The notes: generated by a model not told the origin, from the sequence alone. A stretch of DNA of 64,000 nt from Filimonas lacunae (GCF_002355595.1 NZ_AP017422.1:6514823-6578822), one strand, 5' to 3'; shown: positions 51,650 to 59,905, counted from the first letter of the stretch. Numbers and translations are program-made.

Positions 51650-53170
51650 ATGAAAAAAAGCAACCAGAACCTTTACAGCGTGATTGGGGCATCCTCGCTG
51701 GGTACTCTTATTGAATGGTACGACTTCTACATTTTTGGTAGCCTGGCTACTATTATTTCTGAAAAGTTTTTTCCCTCTGGTAATCCTACTGCCGCCTTTT
51801 TAAGCACCCTGGCCACCTTTGCCGCCGGTTTTATTGTGCGGCCATTTGGTGCATTGGTGTTTGGCCGTCTGGGCGACCTGGTTGGGCGTAAATACACCTT
51901 CCTGGTTACTTTGGTAATTATGGGAGGCAGCACTTTTTGCATAGGCCTTATTCCCGGGTACGCCACCTTTAAGGCCGCACCCGTAGTGATATTATTACTA
52001 CGCTTACTGCAAGGCCTGGCACTGGGCGGCGAGTATGGCGGCGCTGCTACCTATGTGGCAGAACATGCACCAGAAAACAGGCGCGGCTATTTTACCAGCT
52101 GGATACAAACCACTGCAACCCTTGGCCTGTTTGTATCGCTACTGGTAATACTTGGCTGTCAGACATTATTAAGCAAAGACGATTTTTATAACTGGGGCTG
52201 GCGTATTCCATTTTTACTGAGCATAGCATTGGTAGGCGTGTCTATTATTATACGTCTGAAAATGCAGGAATCGCCGTTATTTGAAAAGCTGAAAGCCGAG
52301 GGTAAAGTATCTGCTAATCCCCTCAAAGAAAGCTTTGGCCATAAAGCCAACCTGAAAATGGTGTTGCTGGCATTGTTTGGCGCCACTATGGGACAGGGTG
52401 TAGTATGGTATACCGGCCAGTTTTATGCACAAACCTTTTTACTCAAAACCTGTAACCTCGATGCCACCCAAGTAAATACCTGGATGGGCATAGCCCTGTT
52501 GCTGGCCACCCCATTTTTTGTAGTATTTGGTGCATTGAGCGATAAAATAGGACGCAAAACGATTATGCTGGCAGGTATGCTGATAGCGTTGATCTGCTAT
52601 CGCCCCATTTTTGCCAGCCTGTATAGCTATGCCGATGCCAGCCATAAAACAGAAATCGCCGGTAAACGTCTTTCGCAAACCACTGCCCATATAGATGCGT
52701 CCACCGGCGATAGCGCTGTAATAGTAAGCACCATGCATACCTATACCGACGGCAGTGTGCTTACCGAAACGCAGAAGAAAACTTTTGCCGCCGGCACTTC
52801 GCGTGACAAGGCCATTCCACAGGTGAAAAAATCAATGTTACTGGGGCATATGTACGGCTCGCGCGTGGTAGGTTTTATTTTTGTGCTGGTGCTGTTTGTT
52901 ACCATGGTGTATGGCCCAATAGCAGCCTTTCTGGTAGAGCTGTTTCCTACACATATACGTTATACCAGCATGAGCCTGCCTTATCATATAGGTAATGGAG
53001 TGTTTGGCGGACTGGTTCCTTTTATAGGCACGTTGATGTATGAATATTCTAAAACACCCGCCAATCCTTCCGGCGATGTGCTGGCCGGCTTATGGTATCC
53101 TATTGGCATAGCCGCCGCCTGTTTTATCATAGGCGCATTATATGTAAGCACTAAACACCAAAAGCATTAA
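51650..53170 (+). CDS. MFS transporter, metabolite:H+ symporter type
   Basis: This protein of about 506 aa is of the MHS branch of the major facilitator superfamily (relatives of ProP, KgtP, ShiA). The pattern GTLIEWYDFYIFGSLA at the first helix, RPFGALVFGRLGDLVGRKYTF and RLLQGLALGGEYGGAATYVAEHAPENRRG are typical. Between the two halves of the C-terminal domain an insertion of about 75 hydrophilic residues (from YADASHKTE to KAIPQVKK) would sit outside the membrane. The ATG at 51650 is preferred to a TTG at 51644. Its neighbours suggest a small organic acid substrate, possibly acetate. Confidence 0.9.
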   Translation: MKKSNQNLYSVIGASSLGTLIEWYDFYIFGSLATIISEKFFPSGNPTAAFLSTLATFAAGFIVRPFGALVFGRLGDLVGRKYTFLVTLVIMGGSTFCIGLIPGYATFKAAPVVILLLRLLQGLALGGEYGGAATYVAEHAPENRRGYFTSWIQTTATLGLFVSLLVILGCQTLLSKDDFYNWGWRIPFLLSIALVGVSIIIRLKMQESPLFEKLKAEGKVSANPLKESFGHKANLKMVLLALFGATMGQGVVWYTGQFYAQTFLLKTCNLDATQVNTWMGIALLLATPFFVVFGALSDKIGRKTIMLAGMLIALICYRPIFASLYSYADASHKTEIAGKRLSQTTAHIDASTGDSAVIVSTMHTYTDGSVLTETQKKTFAAGTSRDKAIPQVKKSMLLGHMYGSRVVGFIFVLVLFVTMVYGPIAAFLVELFPTHIRYTSMSLPYHIGNGVFGGLVPFIGTLMYEYSKTPANPSGDVLAGLWYPIGIAAACFIIGALYVSTKHQKH

Positions 53171-53191
53171 CCACCACTACAACATTGCTAT

Positions 53192-53407
53192 ATGAATCTT
53201 GTTAAACGCATTTTAGGAATTTTCTGGCTGCTGGCCGGTCCCCTGGCTATTTTTTTACTCATATGGGAAGCCTGGCGCAAAATTGCCGCCAACCCCGTGC
53301 AGGACGTATACCTGCCCTGGATCATTATCATCACCATTTTTACTCCTATAGCCGTTGGGCTAATGATATTCGGGTACTATGCATTGAAAGGCGAATATGA
53401 TAGCTGA
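53192..53407 (+). CDS. Small two-span membrane protein, probable partner of the MFS carrier
   Basis: This 71-aa protein has two hydrophobic helices (about residues 6-27, ILGIFWLLAGPLAIFLLIW, and 42-65, WIIIITIFTPIAVGLMIFGYYAL). A short polar loop (EAWRKIAANPVQDVYLP) lies between them and an acidic tail (KGEYDS) at the end. It resembles the small DUF6814-type proteins encoded behind MFS genes in Bacteroidota, a name I give from memory. It starts 21 bases after the carrier stop. A role as accessory subunit of the carrier is inferred from position only. Confidence 0.75.
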   Translation: MNLVKRILGIFWLLAGPLAIFLLIWEAWRKIAANPVQDVYLPWIIIITIFTPIAVGLMIFGYYALKGEYDS

Positions 53408-53412
53408 TGCCT

Positions 53413-53420
53413 TATCTTTG
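53413..53420 (+). promoter_or_regulatory. -7 promoter box giving a leaderless gldA transcript
   Basis: TATCTTTG, an exact TAnnTTTG, ends 4 bases before the gldA ATG. The predicted transcription start therefore falls on the ATG itself. A -33 box is not clear. Confidence 0.45.
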
Positions 53421-53424
53421 AACC

Positions 53425-54330
53425 ATGTCAATAGCGGTTACACAACTGACCAAATTATATGGTGAACAGAAAGCGGTAAACAACATTTCGTTTACCCTGG
53501 GCAAAGGTGAAATAGTAGGCTTTTTAGGCCCCAATGGCGCAGGCAAAAGCACTACCATGAAAATGATTACCGGCTACCTGCAGCCCGATGGCGGCAATGT
53601 AACCGTTAATGGTATTGTGGTAAAGGACAACCCTATTAATATTAAGCGTAAAATAGGTTACCTGCCCGAATCCAATGCACTGTATACAGATATGTACATT
53701 CGCGAATACCTGGCTTTTGTGGCAGGTGTGCACCAGGTACCCGATGCTAAAAAACGGGTAGAAGAAGTGATTGCGCTTACCGGGCTTACCCTCGAAAGCA
53801 AAAAAAGAATAGTGCAGCTGTCTAAGGGTTACAAGCAACGTGTAGGCCTGGCCGCTGCCCTGGTACACGACCCCGAGGTGCTGATACTGGACGAACCCAC
53901 CAGCGGTTTAGATCCCAACCAGATAGTAGAAATACGCAACGTAATCAAAGAGCAGGGTATTCATAAAACCGTACTCTTTTCTTCCCATATTTTACAGGAG
54001 GTGCAGGCTATTTGTAGTCGTGTTATCATTATTAACAAAGGACAACTGGTAGCCGACAGCCCGCTGGCCGACCTGCAAAAAGGCGACAACAACGCTATAA
54101 AGGTTTCTTTTGAAGAAGCCCTGGAAGATGAATGGCTGCGCAGATTACCAGCTGTGAACAACGTGAATAAAATTAACACGCACACCTGGCAGTTACAAAC
54201 CAGCGACAACAATGCCGCCCGCAAGCAACTGATGGAGCTGGCCCTGAAAGAAAACCTGAATATTACCCAGTTACAAAATGAAGGCGGCAACCTGGAAGAG
54301 TTGTTTCGCAGCTTAACAGGCGACAAATAG
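53425..54330 (+). CDS. gldA: ABC transporter ATP-binding protein, GldA-like
   Basis: This 301-aa ABC ATPase has the Walker A motif GPNGAGKST at residues 35-43, the signature LSKGYKQRVGLA, and Walker B VLILDEPTSGLDP. Its sequence start (IAVTQLTKLYGEQKAVNNISF) and the TGYLQPDGGNV and IGYLPESNALYTDMYIREYL blocks match the gliding motility protein GldA, the ATPase partner of GldF/GldG in Bacteroidota. No gldF or gldG lies in the window, so the gene may be a lone gldA, as is common, or a related ABC ATPase. The gene may be transcribed without a 5' leader. Confidence 0.85.
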   Translation: MSIAVTQLTKLYGEQKAVNNISFTLGKGEIVGFLGPNGAGKSTTMKMITGYLQPDGGNVTVNGIVVKDNPINIKRKIGYLPESNALYTDMYIREYLAFVAGVHQVPDAKKRVEEVIALTGLTLESKKRIVQLSKGYKQRVGLAAALVHDPEVLILDEPTSGLDPNQIVEIRNVIKEQGIHKTVLFSSHILQEVQAICSRVIIINKGQLVADSPLADLQKGDNNAIKVSFEEALEDEWLRRLPAVNNVNKINTHTWQLQTSDNNAARKQLMELALKENLNITQLQNEGGNLEELFRSLTGDK

Positions 54331-54355
54331 TTAGCAACACGTTTAATCCGTTTAT

Positions 54356-55024
54356 ATGTTACAGGCAAGTACGCTTCAGTTTTTGAAAGGACTGAAAAAG
54401 AACAATGCGAAAGAGTGGTTTGACGGACATAGGAAAGAGTATGACGCAGCCAAAGGAGATTTTGCCGCACTGGTAAAAGAGATTATTGAACAGCACGGTA
54501 AAAAAGATGCTACCATAGCCGAGCTGGAAGCGAAGCAATGCGTTTTTCGCATTAACCGCGATGTACGTTTTAGTAAAGACAAAGCGCCCTATAAATCAAA
54601 CTTTGGTGCCAGCTTTAAACGCGACGGCAAAAAGAGTGTATACGCTGGTTATTACATTCATGTAGAACCCGGAGGAAACAGTTTTATTGGTGGTGGCTTA
54701 TGGATGCCCGAACCGGATGCTTTAAAAAAGGTAAGACAGGAAATTGACTATTGCCTGGAAGAGTTTGAAGGCATAGTAAAAAGCAAGAAGTTTATTAAAG
54801 TATATAACGGACTGGAAAACGCAGACGATTTAAAGTTAAGCCGTCCGCCCAAAGGTTATGAATTAGATAACCCGGCTATAGAATACCTGAAATTTAAAAG
54901 CTTTATTGCCAGCTGTCCTGTAAACGACGAAGACCTTTTATCCAAAGGCTTTCCAAAGAAAGTATTAGAAGCTTTTGAAACCATACAGCCGTTACTGGAT
55001 TTTATCAACCGCTCGGTGGAGTAG
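54356..55024 (+). CDS. DUF2461 domain-containing protein
   Basis: This 222-aa cytoplasmic protein is of the DUF2461 (TIGR02453) family. Its hallmarks are the N-terminal TLQFLKGLKKNNAKEWFDGHRKEY, the central FRINRDVRFSKDKAPYKSNFGA, and GYYIHVEPGGNSFIGGGLWMPEP. Length is normal. The molecular function of the family is not established. It follows gldA by 25 bases and may share its transcript. Confidence 0.93.
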   Translation: MLQASTLQFLKGLKKNNAKEWFDGHRKEYDAAKGDFAALVKEIIEQHGKKDATIAELEAKQCVFRINRDVRFSKDKAPYKSNFGASFKRDGKKSVYAGYYIHVEPGGNSFIGGGLWMPEPDALKKVRQEIDYCLEEFEGIVKSKKFIKVYNGLENADDLKLSRPPKGYELDNPAIEYLKFKSFIASCPVNDEDLLSKGFPKKVLEAFETIQPLLDFINRSVE

Positions 55025-55032
55025 CCTTACAC

Positions 55033-55377
55033 CTACCCTTCCCGCAGTTTTTTAGGCAGGCTTTTCCACACCAGCTGGTACGAATCGCTGATCATTTCTT
55101 TTACCAGCGCAAAGGAAAGGCTGCCATCTATAATAACGGTGTTCCAGTGTTTCTTATTCATATGATAGCCCGGTATGATGGCCGGGTATTGCTCCCGCAG
55201 CTCCAATGCCTTATCAGGATCGCACTTTACATTAAACTGTAAAGGCTCACTATCCATTCCGCAAAGCATAAATATTTTTCCCTTCACTTTATACACCAGT
55301 GTTTCATTGCCAAAAGGAAACTCTTCCGATACATCCGGCAATGATAACGCATAATTACGCAGGTGTTCAATGTTCAT
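55033..55377 (-). CDS. MmcQ/YjbR family DNA-binding-fold protein
   Basis: This 114-aa protein has the MmcQ/YjbR fold (also called CyaY-like): MNIEHLRNYALSLPDVSEEFPFGNETLVYKVKGKIF and MNKKHWNTVIIDGSLSFALVKEMISDSYQLV. Family members bind DNA or have no known activity. It is convergent with DUF2461, with 8 bases between stops. The gene is complete. Confidence 0.92.
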   Translation of the reverse strand: MNIEHLRNYALSLPDVSEEFPFGNETLVYKVKGKIFMLCGMDSEPLQFNVKCDPDKALELREQYPAIIPGYHMNKKHWNTVIIDGSLSFALVKEMISDSYQLVWKSLPKKLREG

Positions 55378-55420
55378 AACATGGCTGTTTATAGTTCAGG
55401 AAGGGAAGCAAACGAAGACA

Positions 55421-55455
55421 AAAGCCATTAAGCAATGCTGTTGCTTAATGGCTTT
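55421..55455 (-). terminator. Intrinsic terminator of asd
   Basis: A 15-bp perfect stem AAAGCCATTAAGCAA with its complement and 5-base loop sits 12 bases after the asd stop, followed on the minus strand by TTTTGTCTT. Confidence 0.75.
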
Positions 55456-55467
55456 GTTATATAAAAA

Positions 55468-56457
55468 CTAGAGTAATCCTTTACCCTGCAGGTATTCTGC
55501 AATTTGCACGGCATTGGTAGCGGCACCTTTACGCAGGTTATCGCTCACAATCCACATGTTTAAGGTGTTAGGCTGCGACTCATCACGACGTAAACGACCT
55601 ACAAACACTTCATCTTTTTCGTGCGCCCACAGTGGCATTGGGTATACCTGGTTGGTAGTATCATCCTGCAATACTACACCTGGTGCATTGCGTAAAATCT
55701 CTTTTACTTCTTCCAGGTCAAAGTCGTTGCTAAACTCTACGTTTACGCTTTCGCTATGGCCACCTACTACAGGAATACGAACGGTAGTAGCCGTTACACG
55801 GATAGAATCGTCACGTAAAATTTTGTTGGTTTCTTTTACCATTTTCATTTCCTCTTTGGTGTAACCGTTATCCAGGAACACATCAATCTGAGGAATTACG
55901 TTCAGGTCAATCTGATATTTATACGCCATTTCAGTTTCGGCGCCTTTTCTTTCGTTAAACAGCTGGTCTACCGCTTTTTTACCGGTACCGGTTACACTCT
56001 GGTAAGTGCTTACCACCACTCGTTTGATGTTATATTTTTTGTGCAGCGGATTCAGGGCCACCACCATTTGAATAGTGCTGCAGTTAGGGTTAGCAATGAT
56101 TTTATCTTCGGCAGTTAATGCATCGGCATTTACTTCAGGCACTACCAGTTTTTTGGTAGGGTCCATACGCCAGGCAGAAGAGTTATCGATAACGGTAACA
56201 CCCGCTTCGGCAAATTTAGGAGCCCACTCCAGGGAAGTGCTGCCACCTGCTGAAAAGATAGCTACATCAGGCTTAGCGGCGATGCCGTCGGCCATGCTTA
56301 CGATTTTGTACTTAACTCCTTTAAACTCAACTTCTTTACCTACAGATCTTTCTGAGGCTACTGGAACCAGTTCGGTTACCGGGAAATTACGTTCTGCTAA
56401 AACCTGCAACATTTTGGTGCCTACTAAACCGGTGGCGCCTACTACAGCTACTTTCAT
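55468..56457 (-). CDS. asd: Aspartate-semialdehyde dehydrogenase
   Basis: This 329-aa NADP-dependent enzyme makes aspartate 4-semialdehyde from aspartyl phosphate, the branch point to lysine/diaminopimelate, threonine and methionine. The N-terminal GATGLVGTKML binds the cofactor, Cys126 in ANPNCSTIQM is the catalytic thiol, and IPVVGGHSESVNVEF carries the substrate His. Length is normal. The start has a perfect AGGAGGG ribosome site 4 bases upstream, unusual for Bacteroidota. A leader peptide and terminator upstream indicate regulation by attenuation. Confidence 0.96.
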   Translation of the reverse strand: MKVAVVGATGLVGTKMLQVLAERNFPVTELVPVASERSVGKEVEFKGVKYKIVSMADGIAAKPDVAIFSAGGSTSLEWAPKFAEAGVTVIDNSSAWRMDPTKKLVVPEVNADALTAEDKIIANPNCSTIQMVVALNPLHKKYNIKRVVVSTYQSVTGTGKKAVDQLFNERKGAETEMAYKYQIDLNVIPQIDVFLDNGYTKEEMKMVKETNKILRDDSIRVTATTVRIPVVGGHSESVNVEFSNDFDLEEVKEILRNAPGVVLQDDTTNQVYPMPLWAHEKDEVFVGRLRRDESQPNTLNMWIVSDNLRKGAATNAVQIAEYLQGKGLL

Positions 56458-56461
56458 GTTA

Positions 56462-56488
56462 CCCTCCTGAAACCTCCTTTCAAGGAGG
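56462..56488 (-). promoter_or_regulatory. Shine-Dalgarno site of asd next to a competing hairpin
   Basis: On the minus strand a hairpin (CCTCCTT, GA loop, AAGGAGG; 56473-56488) directly precedes the AGGAGGG site (56462-56468). The CCTCC arm could pair either with the hairpin partner or with the ribosome site, offering translational control. The hairpin itself could also simply leave the site open. Confidence 0.45.
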
Positions 56489-56529
56489 CTTTTTGTTGTT
56501 AATAATGGTTATTCAATATGATATGATGT

Positions 56530-56564
56530 AAAAAAAACAGCCTTCCCCGTGCGGAGAAGGCTGT
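56530..56564 (-). terminator. Attenuator terminator upstream of asd
   Basis: On the minus strand the RNA stem ACAGCCUUCUCC with GGGGAAGGCUGU (12 pairs, one G-U) and a GCAC loop is followed by eight U. Its left arm can instead pair with GCGGGGAAGG (56601-56610) inside the leader peptide codons, forming an antiterminator. Confidence 0.8.
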
Positions 56565-56593
56565 CAGTTATGTTGTCGATACACACAAAACGT

Positions 56594-56659
56594 TTAGGCA
56601 CCTTCCCCGCTGGAAAAATGTTTCTTGTTACGTTTAATCTGTTTCGTTGTTTGCATCAT
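56594..56659 (-). CDS. Leader peptide of the asd attenuator (21 codons)
   Basis: The ORF begins with two ATGs and has Lys at positions 6, 9, 12 and 13 and Thr at 4 and 5, ending SSGEGA. Its codons 16-19 overlap the antiterminator arm. If ribosomes stall at the Lys codons 12-13, the arm stays free and asd is transcribed. If they read to the stop, the arm is covered and the terminator forms. A promoter-like box ends 7 bases before the first ATG. The peptide itself is probably without function. Confidence 0.6.
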   Translation of the reverse strand: MMQTTKQIKRNKKHFSSGEGA

Positions 56660-56666
56660 TACGAAG

Positions 56667-56695
56667 CGAAAGTAGTGAAAATTCAAAAATCACAA
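56667..56695 (-). promoter_or_regulatory. Promoter of the asd leader
   Basis: On the minus strand TTG (56693-56695), an 18-base spacer and TACTTTCG (56667-56674) match the Bacteroidota -33/-7 arrangement with one change in the -7 box. The predicted start is within a few bases of the leader peptide ATG. Confidence 0.5.
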
Positions 56696-56725
56696 GTTTT
56701 TTTTCAAAAAAAGTCAAAAAACGCG

Positions 56726-58762
56726 CTACCAGATTTTAATTCTTTCACTTTCCGGCTTGTACATTTTGTCGCCCTCTTTTACGTTATAAGTTTCATAGAA
56801 AGGCGTAAAGTTCATTAACGGCCCCAGCACACGCCACATAGCAGGTGAATGCGGATCGGTGTTAATACGCTGTAACACTGTTTCATCTTTATACTTGCTG
56901 CGCCAGATTTGGGCAAACGACATAAAGAAGCGTTGAGCAGGCGTAAAGCCATCGATCTTAGTAGTATCCTGGCCTTGCTTCGTCATTTTAAATGCATCCC
57001 ATGCAATAGCAATACCGCCAATGTCAGCCATGTTTTCGCCAGTGGTTAATGCACCGTTTACATGCACGCTGTCCAGCACCGTAAAGCCGTTATACTGGTT
57101 GATCACCTGCTTCACTTTTTCCTGGAACTTTTGTTTGTCCTGGGTATTCCACCAGTCTTTCATATTGCCATCTTTATCATACTGCGAACCCTGATCGTCA
57201 AAGCCATGTGTCATTTCATGACCTATTACCATGCCTATGCCACCATAGTTGATAGCATCATCGGCATTAGGATCGAAGAAAGGAAACTGCAGAATACCGG
57301 CAGGAAATACGATTTCGTTGATAGTAGGGTTATAGTAAGCATTGATAGTAGGAGGTGTCATTTGCCATAAAGTTTTATCTACCGGCTTACCCACCTGACC
57401 CACCTGGAAGTTATGCTCGTTGCGTGCTGCTGCCACCAGGTTTTCAAAGTATTTGTCTTTGCTTACATCCACTTTGCTATAGTCTTTCCATTTATCAGGA
57501 AAACCAATTTTCTTTAAAAACCCATGCAGCTTGTCTTTGGCTACCTGCTTGGTGCTGTCGCTCATCCAGTCCAGGTGTGCAATGCGGTTGTCGAACGATT
57601 TTTCCAGGTTGTTCACCAGTTCCAGCATACGCTTTTTAGCGTCTTCTGTAAAGTATTTCTTTACATATAACTGGCCTAAAGCTTCGCCCAGGCTACCATC
57701 TACCGAGCGGTACATTCTTTCCCAACGTGGCTTTATTTTTTTAGCACCGGTTAATGCCTGTGTATAAGCAAAAGAAGCATTTACAAAAGGAGTGCTTAAT
57801 GCACCGGCAGTAGATTGTAACAGGTGTGCAGTAAGATATACTTTCCATTGCTCAACAGGTACTGTTTTTAACAGGCTGTTCACCAGGGTATAATAAGCAG
57901 GCTGACCCACGTTCACCGAATCGGCTTTAATGCCCAGTTGGCCTAAGTAGTTTTTCCAGCCAATAACCGGTTGTTGCTCCTGCAATTGTGCAACAGCAAA
58001 ACGGTGGTAATTGCTTTGTGGATCTCTTAACTCCACATTGGTGCGATGCACTGCTGCCAGTTGCTTTTCAATACCATATACCGTTTCTGTGTTTTTAGCA
58101 GCGGTTACAGAATCTACTCCTGTTAATTGAAACAGATCGGTGATCAGTTTTTTATAAGCAGCTACTACTTTCAAGGTAGCAGGATCTTGTTTGAAATAAT
58201 AATCCCTGTCTGGCAAACCTAAACCACCCTGAAAAAAGGCAATGGTATTTACACTACTATTCTTTTCATCAGGACCTACATAAGCAGGTAAAAAAGAACC
58301 GAAGCCATCTTTTTCCATACTGGCTTCAAAAGCCATGATAGAAGCGGCATCTGTTAATTTGTCCACTTGTTGTAACAAGGGCTTCACGGGCTCGTATCCT
58401 CTTTTTTCAATAGTGGCCGAATCCATACCGGCGGCATAAAAGTCGCCCACCAGTTGCTCTACACTACCTTTGGCATAAGTGCCTTTTGCGGCTTCTTCCA
58501 GTATAGACTTCACATGCTCACGGGTGCTTTTATCCAGGTCGGTAAAAGAACCTACGCCCGTTTCCGTGGCCGGTATTTCAGCCTTCTTTATCCAGCTGCC
58601 GTTTACATATAAAAAGAAGTTATCAGCAGGGCGTACAGATGAATCTATATTAGCTACTTCTAAAAAATGTTGCTCCGTTTTGCCTTTATCATTACTACAG
58701 GCGGTTAATCCTGCTGCCAGCAGGCCCGCCGCAGATAATGCATAAATGTATTTTTTCATCAT
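56726..58762 (-). CDS. M13 family zinc metallopeptidase (neprilysin-like), lipoprotein
   Basis: This protein of about 678 aa has a signal peptide with lipobox (LLAAGLTACSNDK). The M13 N-terminal domain (PADNFFLYVNGSWIKKAEIP) and C-terminal peptidase domain follow. The zinc motif HEMTH is at about residues 514-518, with ENMADIGG giving the third ligand, and NAYYNPTINEIVFPAGILQFPFF is diagnostic of the family. It cleaves short peptides outside the cytoplasmic membrane. Two adjacent ATGs (58762, 58759) are possible starts. It is a single-gene unit. Confidence 0.95.
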   Translation of the reverse strand: MMKKYIYALSAAGLLAAGLTACSNDKGKTEQHFLEVANIDSSVRPADNFFLYVNGSWIKKAEIPATETGVGSFTDLDKSTREHVKSILEEAAKGTYAKGSVEQLVGDFYAAGMDSATIEKRGYEPVKPLLQQVDKLTDAASIMAFEASMEKDGFGSFLPAYVGPDEKNSSVNTIAFFQGGLGLPDRDYYFKQDPATLKVVAAYKKLITDLFQLTGVDSVTAAKNTETVYGIEKQLAAVHRTNVELRDPQSNYHRFAVAQLQEQQPVIGWKNYLGQLGIKADSVNVGQPAYYTLVNSLLKTVPVEQWKVYLTAHLLQSTAGALSTPFVNASFAYTQALTGAKKIKPRWERMYRSVDGSLGEALGQLYVKKYFTEDAKKRMLELVNNLEKSFDNRIAHLDWMSDSTKQVAKDKLHGFLKKIGFPDKWKDYSKVDVSKDKYFENLVAAARNEHNFQVGQVGKPVDKTLWQMTPPTINAYYNPTINEIVFPAGILQFPFFDPNADDAINYGGIGMVIGHEMTHGFDDQGSQYDKDGNMKDWWNTQDKQKFQEKVKQVINQYNGFTVLDSVHVNGALTTGENMADIGGIAIAWDAFKMTKQGQDTTKIDGFTPAQRFFMSFAQIWRSKYKDETVLQRINTDPHSPAMWRVLGPLMNFTPFYETYNVKEGDKMYKPESERIKIW

Positions 58763-58797
58763 TATCAATTTTTAAGACTATTTGGAAAAATAAAAAA

Positions 58798-58815
58798 ACT
58801 TCCTATGCAGGAAGT
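58798..58815 (-). terminator. Terminator of the sugar kinase gene
   Basis: A 6-bp stem ACTTCC/GGAAGT with loop TATGCA sits between runs of A and T (TTTTTT on both strands). It lies 50 bases after the kinase stop on the minus strand. Confidence 0.65.
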
Positions 58816-58865
58816 CTTTTTTATTTAATCATTAAAATTATTAGTTATAAATACCTATACAGATA

Positions 58866-59792
58866 TTATCCAACCAGGTCAATATCAAAATTCACCAGTT
58901 GCACAAAAGCATCCAGGCGCGCATCAATATCTTCTTTGCTGATTTCGGTTAAACGCTGGGTGCCAAACTTTTCAACACAGAAGCTGGCCATGGCGCTACC
59001 TACTATAATAGCTGTTTTCATGTTTTCAAACGATACATCTTTGGTTTTGGCAATATGGCCAATGAAACCACCGGCAAACGTATCACCAGCTCCGGTTGGG
59101 TCAAACACTTCTTCCAGTGGTAAAGCAGGTGCAACAAACACGCTGTTTTCGTGGAATAGCAACGCCCCATGTTCCCCCTTTTTAATAATCAGGTAACGAG
59201 GGCCCATTGCCTGTATTTTAGCCGCCGCTTTCACTAATGAAAATTCATTAGATAACTGGCGTGCTTCGCTATCATTGATCAACAACACATCCACCATGCC
59301 TAACACCTCTTTCAAATCATCCATAGCAGTGTCCATCCAAAAGTTCATAGTATCCAGTACTATCAGCTTGGGACGTTTTTTCATCTGCTGTATCACCGAC
59401 TTCTGCAGCTTAGGCATCAGGTTGCCCAGCATCAGAAACTCAGCATTCTGGTAGCTCTCAGGAATAATAGGATTAAAGTCGGCCAGAACGTTCAGGTCTG
59501 TAACCAGTGAGTCGCGGGTGTTCATATCCATATGGTAACGGCCGCTCCAGAAAAAAGACTTTTTATCAGGCACCACTTCTACACCTTCCAGTGCCACACC
59601 ACGCTTTTTAAGCGAATCCATTTCTGCTTGCGGAAAATCGTTTCCTACAATAGAAACCTGGTATATAGGCTGTACAAAGTTGCTGGCTGCGTAAGCAACG
59701 TAAGTAGCTGATCCTCCAATAATTTTATCTGATTTTCCAAAGGGCGTTTCTATATCATCGAACGCCATAGTTCCCACTACAATTAAAGACAT
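58866..59792 (-). CDS. PfkB-family carbohydrate/nucleoside kinase
   Basis: This kinase of about 308 aa is of the ribokinase/PfkB family. The C-terminal signature DPTGAGDTFAGGFIGH with the catalytic Asp and anion hole is complete. The N-terminal FDDIETPFGKSDKIIGGSATYVA gives the GG sugar-binding segment. The family includes ribokinase, adenosine kinase and fructokinase; the substrate is not certain. The ATG at 59792 is used because a -7 box between it and the upstream in-frame codons predicts a start after 59820. Confidence 0.88.
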   Translation of the reverse strand: MSLIVVGTMAFDDIETPFGKSDKIIGGSATYVAYAASNFVQPIYQVSIVGNDFPQAEMDSLKKRGVALEGVEVVPDKKSFFWSGRYHMDMNTRDSLVTDLNVLADFNPIIPESYQNAEFLMLGNLMPKLQKSVIQQMKKRPKLIVLDTMNFWMDTAMDDLKEVLGMVDVLLINDSEARQLSNEFSLVKAAAKIQAMGPRYLIIKKGEHGALLFHENSVFVAPALPLEEVFDPTGAGDTFAGGFIGHIAKTKDVSFENMKTAIIVGSAMASFCVEKFGTQRLTEISKEDIDARLDAFVQLVNFDIDLVG

Positions 59793-59819
59793 ATTTTTCT
59801 CCGGTTTTATTACCGGGGG

Positions 59820-59827
59820 CAAACCTA
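59820..59827 (-). promoter_or_regulatory. -7 promoter box of the sugar kinase gene
   Basis: TAGGTTTG on the minus strand, followed by CCCCC, puts the transcription start near 59814, about 22 bases before the ATG at 59792. Confidence 0.45.
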
Positions 59828-59887
59828 TTATATTTCAGCCAGAATAAAAGCAAATCTTTTGCTATAGGCCTCCTCTGTGTCATATCC

Positions 59888-59905
59888 GGCCTGTAGAAAC
59901 AGGCC
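59888..59905. other. Hairpin between PorP-like and kinase genes
   Basis: GGCCTGT pairs with ACAGGCC across an AGAA loop. No T run follows on either strand, so it is a weak terminator at best. The rest of the 180-base gap shows nothing else. Confidence 0.35.

Noticed and set aside
52620-52860. Hydrophilic block in the MFS carrier as a sign of a frameshift or inserted element
   Set aside because: The frame is uninterrupted, base use matches the rest of the gene, and the transmembrane pattern resumes properly. It is better read as an external loop insertion.
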